Below are positions 43,921-52,614 of a stretch of DNA of 64,000 nucleotides, in pieces (within the stretch, counting starts at the first letter, position 1; each line of letters opens with the position of its first letter). The notes under the pieces were generated by a model. That model was not told the DNA's origin, made no database searches, and saw nothing but the letters and a program-made list of their open reading frames with translations. The position numbers and the translations under genes are program-made. The stretch spans positions 1 through 64,000 of the forward strand of contig CAVVKQ010000005.1 of NCBI GenBank assembly GCA_963748985.1, given 5' to 3'. This stretch comes from RPQJ01 sp963748985 (lineage in GTDB: Bacteria; Pseudomonadota; Gammaproteobacteria; Steroidobacterales; Steroidobacteraceae).

Positions 43921-45260
43921 GACGCACGCCGCGCGGCAGTCCCGCCAAGCTTGACCAGCGACTCGAGCAGGATCGATAGCGACGAAGCAAGTTCCGCGTA
44001 CCGGCGCGTGTCCTGTTCGTCAAACGGGCGGCCGTCACGCCGATTGAGCAGTTGCGTCACGGCGAACACCGCACCGCTGCGATCCTGCAGGGGCAGGCAC
44101 AGCATGGAACGCGTGTGGAAACCGGTTTCTGCATCGATCGCCTGGTTGAAACGCGGATCGGCGTAGGCATCGTCGACTCGCACCACCGCGCCGGCCATTG
44201 CCGCCGCGCCAGCGATGCCGCTCGCCAGCGGAATGCGAACGTACTCGCCCTCTGGCATGTCCTGCGCGACTCGCAACACGAGCTGCTGTCGTTCGCGGTC
44301 GACCAGGAACAGCGACGCGCGTTCGGCGTCGAGCAGCTCACCGACCCGGCGCGTAAACACGCGCAGCGACTGTTCGAGCATGCTCTGGTAGGCCTCGTCG
44401 CTCGCCAGTGCGGTTGCTTCGAGGAATCTATGCGACTGCTGCGTAAGCTCCTGCAGCGTCCCGCGGAACGCCGTCTCGTCCATCGCATCGACCAGCTGCT
44501 CCATGTGCTGCCGGTCGGTGTTCTGGGCCAGCAGGTGCATCATCTGTTGCGTATTGGCGATGACGGCATCAGTGAAGGTGGCGAGCTTGCCGTCTTCGAG
44601 GTGCAGGATGCGATCAGCAACGTCGAGTATGCGGTTGTCGTGCGTGACCAGCAGGATGGTGGTGCCCCGCTCCCGGGCCAGTGACTGCATGCGATCGACC
44701 ACCTCGCGGCCCGAGGCCTTGTCGAGCGACGCAGTCGGTTCGTCTGCGAGCACCATGACCGGCTCGCCGACGAGGGCACGCGCAATGGCCACTCGCTGTC
44801 GCTGGCCGCCCGAGAGCTGCTCCGCGCGCTTGTGTGCGTGCTCGCCAAGGCCGACCGCCTCCAGCATCGCCTCAGCCCGCCGCCGCAACTCCACGCGCGC
44901 GGCGCGACCAGTCACGCGCAGTCCGAGCTGCACGTTCTGCGAAGCAGACAAGGCGCCGAGCAGGTTGTGGCTCTGGAAGATGAAGCCGATACGCTTGCGG
45001 ACGTCTTCGAGAGCCGTGCGATTTGCGCCATCGAGCTGGTGACCGAGCACACGCAGGCGCCCGGCCTGTGGTGCACGCAACGCACCGACGAGCGTCAGCA
45101 GCGTCGTTTTGCCGGACCCCGACGGCCCGGTGACGATCACGATCTCCCCAGCGGGAATCGTCGTCGTCACGTCGTGCAGGATCTGCCGACGCAGCGGACC
45201 CTTGCCGTAGTAGTGACTGAGGTTTTCGACGACGACCGGCGCGTCCGCACTGCCATCCAT
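43917..45260 (-). CDS. ABC transporter ATPase (DevA/LolD-like) fused to a GAF domain
   Basis: 447 residues, twice the usual length. Residues 1-230 are a MacB/LolD/DevA-type ATPase: Walker A 'GPSGSGKTT' (45-53), signature 'LSGGQRQR' (149-156), Walker B 'VLADEPTASLD'. Residues about 240-295 are helical. Residues about 295-435 are a GAF domain ('ASLFLVDRERQQLVLRVA', 'GIAGAAA', 'TGFHTRSMLCLPLQDRSG') ending with 'NRRDGRPFDEQD', close to the NKFDE signature of nucleotide-binding PDE GAF domains. It is translationally coupled on both sides (ATGA overlaps). Confidence 0.88.
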   Translation of the reverse strand: MDGSADAPVVVENLSHYYGKGPLRRQILHDVTTTIPAGEIVIVTGPSGSGKTTLLTLVGALRAPQAGRLRVLGHQLDGANRTALEDVRKRIGFIFQSHNLLGALSASQNVQLGLRVTGRAARVELRRRAEAMLEAVGLGEHAHKRAEQLSGGQRQRVAIARALVGEPVMVLADEPTASLDKASGREVVDRMQSLARERGTTILLVTHDNRILDVADRILHLEDGKLATFTDAVIANTQQMMHLLAQNTDRQHMEQLVDAMDETAFRGTLQELTQQSHRFLEATALASDEAYQSMLEQSLRVFTRRVGELLDAERASLFLVDRERQQLVLRVAQDMPEGEYVRIPLASGIAGAAAMAGAVVRVDDAYADPRFNQAIDAETGFHTRSMLCLPLQDRSGAVFAVTQLLNRRDGRPFDEQDTRRYAELASSLSILLESLVKLGGTAARRAS

Positions 45261-46441
45261 CAGAAAACCTCCGCCGGGTCGAGGCGGCGCACCTTGCGCA
45301 GCGCCAGGAAGCCGGAGAGCGCGCACATCACGAGCGTAAGCACGAACACCGTCAGCGCCCGCTCGGTCGTCAGGTGCAGTGGCAAACGGGTCGCGTGCGC
45401 GGCTGATCGGTAGAGGAACCATGCCGCGGCCATGCCCGGCAGGTAGCCGAGCACCGCGAGTATTGCTGCCTGCTGCAGCACGATGCCGGACACGAATCGA
45501 TTGCGATACCCGATGGCCCGCAGCGTGGCGTATTCACGCAGGTGCTCGGACACATCCGCGAACAGGATCTGGTAGACGATGATCGCGCCAACCACCAGGC
45601 CCATGATCGCGCCGAACGCGAACACGTAGCCGATCGGCGTGGCCCCGTTCCAGTACGCCTTCTCGCGGGCGGCGAAGTCGGCCTTGGACATGACCAGCAC
45701 ATCCGCAGGCAAGTCGGCGCGCAGGCGATCGCGCGCGGTGCTCGCATCGACGCCCGGCTTCAGCGTCACCAGGCCCAGCTGGATCTGATTGCGCGACCGG
45801 TCCGGAAACAGCCGCAGCCAGTTGTCGACGCTGGTGAGCACCGTGCCGTCGATGCCGAACGACGGGCCGATCTCGACCAGTCCCACCACCGAGACTGCAC
45901 GATCGTTGAGCTCGGTGCTCACCGGTGCGTCCTGGCGCCAGTTCTCCCACACCGGTCCGAATTCAGGCCGCGAAGCCCTGTCGAACAACACGACGTCCTG
46001 TGCCACCAGCCTGGAATAGTTGTCCGCGAAGCCCGGCGTATCTAGCACATTGCGGGTGGGGTCGATGCCGACCGCATTGATGCTGCGGCGGGCGTTGGTC
46101 CACGGGTTCTTCCATGTCGCCGGAAAGATGTAGACAGGGCTCACCGACTCGACGTCGGGCGAACCCATCGCCTCGTACAGGCGGCGGATCGTAAATGGCG
46201 CCGGCCGCACGATGAACACACTGTCCGTGCTGAAGAGCGCTATGTCGTAGCGGAAGCGCTCATGGAAACGCAAAGTGCTCTCGAACAGCGCCGAGCGAAA
46301 GCCGAGCTGCATCAGGATCAGCAGCACGGCAAACGCGATGCCCGCGACCGCGACGGTGAGGCGCAGCGGCTTGTGCCACAGCTGCAACCACCCGAGCGGC
46401 ACGGCGGGCAGCAACCGGGTCCACGTGTGCTCAGCGGCCAA
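45260..46441 (-). CDS. ABC exporter permease, DevC family
   Basis: 393 residues with the MacB/FtsX layout: one N-terminal helix ('LRLTVAVAGIAFAVLLILMQLGF'), a large periplasmic domain, and three C-terminal helices (from 'IGYVFAFGAIMGLVVGAIIVYQILFADVSEHLREYATLRAIGYRNRF'). DevC proteins work with a DevB adaptor and DevA ATPase to export glycolipids or other lipophilic compounds via TolC. The start TTG at 46441 overlaps the end of devB by 11 bp; the longer in-frame reading upstream is out-of-family and lies within devB. Confidence 0.88.
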   Translation of the reverse strand: MAAEHTWTRLLPAVPLGWLQLWHKPLRLTVAVAGIAFAVLLILMQLGFRSALFESTLRFHERFRYDIALFSTDSVFIVRPAPFTIRRLYEAMGSPDVESVSPVYIFPATWKNPWTNARRSINAVGIDPTRNVLDTPGFADNYSRLVAQDVVLFDRASRPEFGPVWENWRQDAPVSTELNDRAVSVVGLVEIGPSFGIDGTVLTSVDNWLRLFPDRSRNQIQLGLVTLKPGVDASTARDRLRADLPADVLVMSKADFAAREKAYWNGATPIGYVFAFGAIMGLVVGAIIVYQILFADVSEHLREYATLRAIGYRNRFVSGIVLQQAAILAVLGYLPGMAAAWFLYRSAAHATRLPLHLTTERALTVFVLTLVMCALSGFLALRKVRRLDPAEVF

Positions 46442-47411
46442 TCTCGACTTCCACCTGGAGATTCGTGAGGTTCGCAGCCGCGCGGCCGTCGTCGAGCTTG
46501 ATCTCGACCTCGACGATGCGGGCATCCTTGCGTGCGACGGGGTCGTCACCGATCTGGTCGATCTTCTGCACCTTGGGGCGAATGCGTGTCACGGTACCGG
46601 TGAGGTCTTTCGGCAGCGCCGGGCTGCGCACCAGCGCGAGTTGACCCACTCGCACGCGGCGGACGTCCGCTTCGAAGACTTCTGCGACCGCCTGCATCTG
46701 GTCGACGCGTGCAAGCTCGAGAATCCCTTCGATGCCGACTATTTCGCCGGGCCTGCGCCGGACGTCGATGACACGGCCGGTAAAGGGTGCGCGGACGAAC
46801 GAGCGCTCGAGTTCCGTCCCGAAGCGCGTCACGCGAGCAGCGGCTGCGCTGATGCGCGACTGCGCGACACTGGCCGCGGCACGTCGCGCCTTGCACGACG
46901 CCACACCGGCATCCGCATTACCCTTGGCCTGCTCGGCGTCCTCGCTCGAAGCCAGTCCACGGCCCAGCAGGTCCTGCTTGCGCTGCGAGCGCTTGGCCGC
47001 AACGTCGGCGAGCACGCACGCCTCGTCCGCGAGACTGACGGATGCGGTGGCATCGCGCTTCGCGGTCTCGAGCTCGGCTCTTGCTTCGACGATGCGGCTG
47101 CGCGCCAGCGCCGCGGTATCGACTTCGGCGAGCAGTTGGCCAGTCGTCACGTCCGAGCCGCGGTCGACGAGCAATTTGCTCAGGATCGCGCCCGACATCG
47201 CGTCGGGTGTCGAGGCGGCCGCGACGCGGACGATGCCACCGTACGGTTCGATGCGACCGAGGGCCGCGACTCCCCGTGCGCCAGCCACCGTCTTCATGGC
47301 GGCGTCCGCCCCTGCCGACACGGCCAGTGTGGGCTGGAACCCGATTGCGCACGCGATCATCGTCAGCACAACAGCACGCGCGAGCCGCCCGATCCGGATT
47401 GAATGCTGCAA
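46431..47411 (-). CDS. ABC exporter membrane-fusion protein, DevB/HlyD family
   Basis: About 326 residues: an N-terminal membrane anchor ('LARAVVLTMIACAIGF'), a lipoyl half ('ALGRIEPYGGIVRVAAAS', 'GQLLAEVD'), a long coiled coil (about 110-190), a second lipoyl half ('FVRAPFTGRVIDVRRRPGEIVG') and beta-barrel. It links the DevC permease to an outer-membrane channel, which is not encoded here. The start TTG at 47411 has a GGGGGG site 4 to 5 bases upstream; no ATG fits better. Confidence 0.84.
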   Translation of the reverse strand: MQHSIRIGRLARAVVLTMIACAIGFQPTLAVSAGADAAMKTVAGARGVAALGRIEPYGGIVRVAAASTPDAMSGAILSKLLVDRGSDVTTGQLLAEVDTAALARSRIVEARAELETAKRDATASVSLADEACVLADVAAKRSQRKQDLLGRGLASSEDAEQAKGNADAGVASCKARRAAASVAQSRISAAAARVTRFGTELERSFVRAPFTGRVIDVRRRPGEIVGIEGILELARVDQMQAVAEVFEADVRRVRVGQLALVRSPALPKDLTGTVTRIRPKVQKIDQIGDDPVARKDARIVEVEIKLDDGRAAANLTNLQVEVEIGR

Positions 47412-47454
47412 GTTCCCCCCTGCTCTGTCGGCCCCACGGCCGAGTAACTTCGAC

Positions 47455-49266
47455 TCAGCCCTGCGGCGACCAACCCTCGGCAATCGCCTTCTGCGCTTCG
47501 CGATAACCGACTTCGACGACGCGGTCGAAGTTGCGCACTTCCGTGAAGCTGAAACCACCCACCGGCGGTCGCACCAGCAAGTCCGCGCGCGCGCCGGCCG
47601 CTCGGGCCGAACCGATCGCGCCGATCGACATGGCCATCAACATCAGCGCGACCGGACTCGGCACGCGATACCGCGTTGAAAGCGGCAGTATCCGGCCGGC
47701 AAGCACGCGCCATGGCGAAGGCACGGAATCGTAATTGACCGTGTAGTCCTTGCGCGAGCTCAGGTCGACGGCGATCACGCGCCCGACTGGACGGGCCCGC
47801 ATGAGATCGACCGGCAGGTTGTCGAGGATGCCGCCATCGACGGACAACTGGCCGTTGATCACGGCCGGCGGAAAAATGCCGGGCAACGACACACTTGCGC
47901 GCAACGAGCGCGGCAATGAGCCCCGATCGTGAACCTGCACGCGGCCATTGCCGAGGTTGCTGGAGACGCAGAAGAACGGCACCGGCAGGTCTTCGATTTC
48001 GCCCGGCAACTGGGCGTCGATCAGACGCTCCATGCGTCGTCCGCGCAGGAACGAGATGATCGGCACGGTCACGTCGCCAAAAGGCTTGCCGTCCACGAAC
48101 GCTTTGCGCGCACGCTCGATGACTATGCCCGGCTCCAGTCCGGTCGCCATGCCGGCCGCCATGACAGCGCCGATGCTGGCGCCACCGAGCCAGTCCACCG
48201 GCGTGCCGGATTCATACAGCGCGCGATAGACGCCCAGGTGCGCAAACCCACGAGCGGCGCCCCCTCCGAGCACGAGGCCGACGGCGCGCCCTGCAACAAT
48301 GCGGGCCAAGCGGTCAAGGTCGCCCTGGATGCCGGAACGAACGTGCAGGTGAAAATCCAGCTGGCGTGGCGCCAGCCACGCAGCCGTTCCAGGCAGCGTG
48401 TCGCCGTGCTGCTCGTGCCACAGCACCAGCGCACGACGGGCGACGGGGGCATTGGTCCCGTTGAACGCCTGCCTTTCCCAGGATGGCGACGCGGCATCAT
48501 CACCTGCCTGCCCCACCAGGAGGATGAGGTCGGCGTTGTGGAGCGCCATGTCGGTAAAGACGCCGTCAGCTGGATCCGCCACGTACATGACGAAGCGGTG
48601 TTCGTCTTCCTTGACGGCGAGCCAGTCGACCATTGCCGGCGACTGGTCCTGGTGTCGCGCCGCCGGCAAGGCAGGCGCACCGGCGTCGCGCATTGCCGTG
48701 GCGGACAGGACGCAGGTGGGTCCGTACAGCTGCAGCGCCGCGCCGAGCCTCGCCGCAAGGGCCTCGGCTGTTTGCACCGAGCCCAACGGCACCAGCGCGA
48801 TCGTTTTCAGGTTGCGCCGGATGTGCGAGACGCCGGCGGTCCGATCGCGCAACCGACCAGCGATGCCGCCCGCGATGTGGCGTGTGAGATCGGGCCGCTG
48901 CCGGGCCAGCCGATCGAAGGCCGCAGAGGTCATCTTGAGCAGGAGGCTGTTGCGCACGGCGCGGATGCTCGCGGATCGCGCCCCGCCGGTGAGCATGCCG
49001 ATTTCGCCGATGGTCTCGCCGGGGTTGACCTCGGCCACGAGCCGCTCGCCGGGTTCCTGGCCGTTGGATTGTGCCAGCCAGACCTGCATGCGACCTCGCG
49101 CCAGCAGGAACAGGCAATCGGCTTCGTCACCCTGGCGGAACAACCAATCGCCACCGCGGCACACACACGGCTCGAACTCGTCAAGCACCAGCGTGGCTTC
49201 ATCCTCGGGAATCGAAAAGTATTGCTGCAACGCCGTGACCAGCGTTGCTCGCGCGGCTGAATTCAT
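47455..49266 (-). CDS. Cyclic-nucleotide-binding patatin-like phospholipase (NTE family)
   Basis: 603 residues. An N-terminal cNMP-binding domain (about 15-125) keeps the phosphate-binding cassette 'GEIGMLTGGARSASIRA', with Glu88 and Arg97. The middle domain is NTE-like. The patatin domain has the oxyanion loop 'GLVLGGGAARGFAHLG', nucleophile serine in 'GGASIGAV' (near 363) and the DGG dyad in 'LSVDGGIL'. It is a serine lysophospholipase/esterase, probably controlled by cAMP or cGMP binding. It heads the operon that contains cpdA and the cyclase-like gene. Confidence 0.92.
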   Translation of the reverse strand: MNSAARATLVTALQQYFSIPEDEATLVLDEFEPCVCRGGDWLFRQGDEADCLFLLARGRMQVWLAQSNGQEPGERLVAEVNPGETIGEIGMLTGGARSASIRAVRNSLLLKMTSAAFDRLARQRPDLTRHIAGGIAGRLRDRTAGVSHIRRNLKTIALVPLGSVQTAEALAARLGAALQLYGPTCVLSATAMRDAGAPALPAARHQDQSPAMVDWLAVKEDEHRFVMYVADPADGVFTDMALHNADLILLVGQAGDDAASPSWERQAFNGTNAPVARRALVLWHEQHGDTLPGTAAWLAPRQLDFHLHVRSGIQGDLDRLARIVAGRAVGLVLGGGAARGFAHLGVYRALYESGTPVDWLGGASIGAVMAAGMATGLEPGIVIERARKAFVDGKPFGDVTVPIISFLRGRRMERLIDAQLPGEIEDLPVPFFCVSSNLGNGRVQVHDRGSLPRSLRASVSLPGIFPPAVINGQLSVDGGILDNLPVDLMRARPVGRVIAVDLSSRKDYTVNYDSVPSPWRVLAGRILPLSTRYRVPSPVALMLMAMSIGAIGSARAAGARADLLVRPPVGGFSFTEVRNFDRVVEVGYREAQKAIAEGWSPQG

Positions 49267-49386
49267 TCCTCGCCCCGAACTCTATAGTCTTTATTGTTCG
49301 ATTGACCACGAAGCCAGGCGAGCCGTCCTGACGGTGCATTCCCCCTGACACATCAACCCGTGGAGTCTAGCTGTATCGCGACGTGC

Positions 49387-49478
49387 CGTCGCGTCAACGG
49401 ACTCCCGACAAGTGGCGGGCCTCGGCCAGCAGCGTCGCGTCAACGGACTCCCGACCTGTGGCGGACTTCGGCCAGCAG
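49387..49478. repeat. 46-bp tandem duplication at the 3' end of the tyrosine phosphatase gene
   Basis: Positions 49387-49432 and 49433-49478 are two head-to-tail copies of a 46-bp unit differing at only about five positions. The phosphatase reading frame stops inside the second copy (on the plus-strand order), so the first copy is a leftover of the coding end. Each copy encodes the same short C-terminal peptide on the minus strand. Confidence 0.85.
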
Positions 49479-49917
49479 ACCCTCAACCGCAGATTCGACC
49501 AGGTCGAGCACGTCGTCGAATCCTTTTGCACCGCCGTAATAAGGGTCCGGCACATCGGCCGGCGCCGTCTTGCCGGCAAACTCGAGCAGCGTTCGAATAC
49601 GCTGATGATGCTCTGGCGGGCTGCGGTCGAGCAAGGTCACGTGATTCAGGCGATCCATCGCAACGATCAGGTCGAAGCGTTCGAAATCGTCATCACTGCA
49701 CCTGTCGTGCTCGCAGGTCCGAAAGGTCGATTCCCCGGCGCGTGGCTGCTTCGATGGTGCGTGGATCGGGCGGCTCACCCACGTGATACGCATGAGTGCC
49801 GGCGGAGTCGATCTCGATGTCGAGACCCGGGGCGTGCCGGCGAGCGTGCGCGCGGAACACACCTTCGGCGGTGGGCGATCGACAGATGTTGCCCATGCAG
49901 ACGAACAGTATTTTCAT
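49440..49917 (-). pseudogene. Low-molecular-weight protein-tyrosine phosphatase, one-base frameshift
   Basis: From the ATG at 49917 the N-terminus is 'MKILFVCMGNICRSPTAEGVF', with the CX5R loop Cys7 to Arg13. The frame runs to 'DLSDLRARQV', where one extra base near 49698 shifts it. The neighbouring frame continues 'SDDDFERFDLIVAMDRLNH' and 'VPDPYYGG', with the catalytic aspartate of the DP loop. The total length is 3n+1 and corresponds to a normal 158-residue enzyme. It faces away from the kinase gene and may counteract tyrosine phosphorylation. Confidence 0.83.
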
Positions 49918-50114
49918 CGCGACCACATCCCCGCACTCCAGTGACTGCCCTGCGCATTTAGCCCGATTTCACGGCCGAGGTTCGAACGATTGACGCCACC
50001 TCGGGGCATGGAACCTGCGAATGAGCTTTGCCGCACCGCACGGCCGTGTGAAGATTGCGCTGCAACAGACCACACGAGGTGACGGCGACAGCTGCCGGTC
50101 TCCAACCCAGGAAC

Positions 50115-52598
50115 ATGCACTATCCCTCACTAGCGGAGTACTCCGACGCGCTGCAGTTGAGCCTGGGCATCGCATTGTCGGATCCGGTGCTCGCGGGCGG
50201 CGCCCTCCGCTCGCGTGGACCGGGCCAACCGGTCGTTCGCAGCGGCAATTTCGCGCTGACGTTCGAGGTCGTGGCCGACGGCAGGAGTTATGCCGTCCGC
50301 TGTTTCCACAAGCCCTCCGATTCGCTGCAGGTACGTTACGCCGCAATAGGGAGTCACCTGCGTCGCATCCGCAGCGCCTGCTTCGTCGACTTCGAATTCC
50401 AGCCGTCCGGAATCACGACCGAAAGCGGCACCTACCCCATCGTGCGGATGGACTGGGCGCACGGCCAGACGCTGGCGGCATTCGTTGCGGCGCACCTGGA
50501 CGACGCCGATGGGCTGCAGCAATTACGCATGTCGCTGCGGGCAATTTCGCGCGAGCTGCACAGGCGCGGTATCGCGCACGGCGACATCCAGCCGACCAAT
50601 GTGATCGTCCAGAGCGCGACTCACCTGCGGCTGATCGATTACGACGGCCTGTTCGTGCCGCAACTCGCGGGCCTGCAGAGCACGGAACTCGGCCAGCGCA
50701 ATTTCCAGCACTCCGGTCGCCGTGGCCGGCACTTCGACGCCAGCCTTGATTCGTTTTCGTTCTCGCTCCTCGATCTCACGCTCCACGCACTCAGCCGTCG
50801 ACCCGGACTCTGGGAACAGACTGACAGCGATGCGGACGCGTTCATCCTGCGGGCCGCGGACATTGCCGATCCGGCCGATTCGCCTGCGTTCAGCCTGCTG
50901 GCCTCGGTGCCGGAACTCGAGCAAAGGGTGCGAAACTTCGCCGCTGTCTGCGCAGCTCCTTTCGAACAGGTCCCGACGTTCGAAGACTTTCTCGCGGGCC
51001 GCAACATCCCGACCCGACAGGTGGTGTTCGCCGGCAATGCGGCCTTGCCATTGCGCCGCGAATACGTACCGGCGTGCGACGTCGTCGACGCAACGAACTT
51101 CGCGCAGTGCTGCAGCCACGTGGGCGATCGCGTGGAGATGATCGGCAAGATCGTGCGAGTCTGGATGGACTCTTCGCCGCAGACCGACACGCCCTGCCTG
51201 CGGGTAGAGTTCGCAAATCAAGCACACGACATGGCCTGCCTGAAGTTCTGGCCGGAGGCCCTCGCCAACGGACGGAACGTTCCCGACGCAACATGGGTGG
51301 GGCAATGGGTCCGCGCCATCGGCCTGGTCGAGCCGGTCCACAGCGCGGGGAGTGGCGCCGGGCACCCCAAGGACGTCGCCATTTCGATCACGGATTCGTC
51401 GCAGTTGCACCGGCTTACTGCAGCCGAGGCGCGGCGCTGTCTGCGCGGGCAGCGCAGCCGCACCCGTCCTGTACTGGATACTACGGCCGGCGTCACGACC
51501 GACCGTGTCGTCACCGACGCCGCGCCGCACCCTGCGATCGAGCTCGCCCCTGCATTGCCACCGGCGCCGGTGCCGCCGCAGCCTCTGATCGTGCCACCCA
51601 CAGTGTTGCCAGCCACACCGTTGCCGCCAATGCCGACGGCAAACCGCCCGGCTGACCTCGGCAGGCACAGGTGGCGCAGGTGGTCGTTGGCGGCCATTGC
51701 ATCGCTGGTTGCACTTGCATTTTATTTCGTCATCGACCGGCAGAACCCGCCGACACCGGATCTGTCGATGGTTCACGCCCAGGTCGAGCGCGAACCCGTG
51801 CCTGCAACGCCGACGACCGTGCGTCCCGCTGCGCACGCTGTCGTCAGCAGGCTCGAGGCGCAGCAGGTCCTGGACAAGTCGCAGCTGCCGGTGGCTACGC
51901 TGGCTGGCATCCTGGCCATTGAATCCGTGGACGGCCCTGACGCGAGGCCCGCCATTCTGCTCGACGGTCAGCCTTTGCCGGGACTGCGCGACGATGAGAT
52001 TTCGGTGGTGCGACGCGTCCTGTTCTCGGACCGTGAAATCCTGGTCGGATTCACGCGGTGCGATGGCACGATCGCGCCGTGCGGTCGACAACAGCCGTTC
52101 TGGCTTGAATTGCGTGCGGGCCTCCCACCCGACGTCCGGCGAGCACCCGGGCTATGGGTCGGCTCCGGCACCACCGCCGGAACCGTGGCTGTTGCGGCCG
52201 ACGGCGTGCAGATCGACCTCGGCGTTTGGAACGGCGAACGTCGAAGTGCGACGCTGACGGCTGCCGGCGACGTTACGGTCGCACGCAAGCGCGAGCCACG
52301 CAGGTCCCTCAGCCGCGCGGATTGTGCGACCGTGATCAAGGCTGCCGAGTCGTGCGCGACCAGCCGCGACTGCGGCTCCTTCAAGAGCAGTGCGCGGCCA
52401 ATCTCCTCGTCTCGATGGCAGCGCCTTACACACCTGTACCATGAAACCACGGGCCTCAACGCCGACTCGTTTCGTGCGTTGTGCGTACGCAGCTGCGAAC
52501 TTGGCCTGACCCCCAGCGACCGTTTCATCCGGCAACGCGTCTGCAGTGGCGCGCGGCCGGATCAATGGCCGCCGGACGACCCCGCGGCCGGCCTCTAG
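50115..52598 (+). CDS. Membrane protein kinase-like protein with periplasmic C-terminal domain
   Basis: 827 residues. The kinase fold is at about 30-300: a glycine-poor loop near 'SGNFALTF' (43-50), 'YAVRCF' where the VAIK lysine would be, the catalytic loop 'HGDIQPTN' (His155-Asp157-Asn162) and 'DYDGLF' (Asp175) in place of DFG. A beta-rich segment (about 330-450), a Pro-rich linker and one membrane helix (about 523-541) follow, then a 280-residue outer domain with several cysteines. The VR in place of VK is shared by related kinases I recall beside phosphatase and VWA genes. The substrate is unknown. It ends 16 bp before an ADP-ribosylglycohydrolase gene. Confidence 0.75.
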   Translation: MHYPSLAEYSDALQLSLGIALSDPVLAGGALRSRGPGQPVVRSGNFALTFEVVADGRSYAVRCFHKPSDSLQVRYAAIGSHLRRIRSACFVDFEFQPSGITTESGTYPIVRMDWAHGQTLAAFVAAHLDDADGLQQLRMSLRAISRELHRRGIAHGDIQPTNVIVQSATHLRLIDYDGLFVPQLAGLQSTELGQRNFQHSGRRGRHFDASLDSFSFSLLDLTLHALSRRPGLWEQTDSDADAFILRAADIADPADSPAFSLLASVPELEQRVRNFAAVCAAPFEQVPTFEDFLAGRNIPTRQVVFAGNAALPLRREYVPACDVVDATNFAQCCSHVGDRVEMIGKIVRVWMDSSPQTDTPCLRVEFANQAHDMACLKFWPEALANGRNVPDATWVGQWVRAIGLVEPVHSAGSGAGHPKDVAISITDSSQLHRLTAAEARRCLRGQRSRTRPVLDTTAGVTTDRVVTDAAPHPAIELAPALPPAPVPPQPLIVPPTVLPATPLPPMPTANRPADLGRHRWRRWSLAAIASLVALAFYFVIDRQNPPTPDLSMVHAQVEREPVPATPTTVRPAAHAVVSRLEAQQVLDKSQLPVATLAGILAIESVDGPDARPAILLDGQPLPGLRDDEISVVRRVLFSDREILVGFTRCDGTIAPCGRQQPFWLELRAGLPPDVRRAPGLWVGSGTTAGTVAVAADGVQIDLGVWNGERRSATLTAAGDVTVARKREPRRSLSRADCATVIKAAESCATSRDCGSFKSSARPISSSRWQRLTHLYHETTGLNADSFRALCVRSCELGLTPSDRFIRQRVCSGARPDQWPPDDPAAGL

Positions 52599-52614
52599 GG
52601 AAGCCCTGCAGACC

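Noticed and set aside
49387..49478. Direct repeats considered as a CRISPR array
   Set aside because: Only two copies and no spacer between them; they are a tandem duplication.
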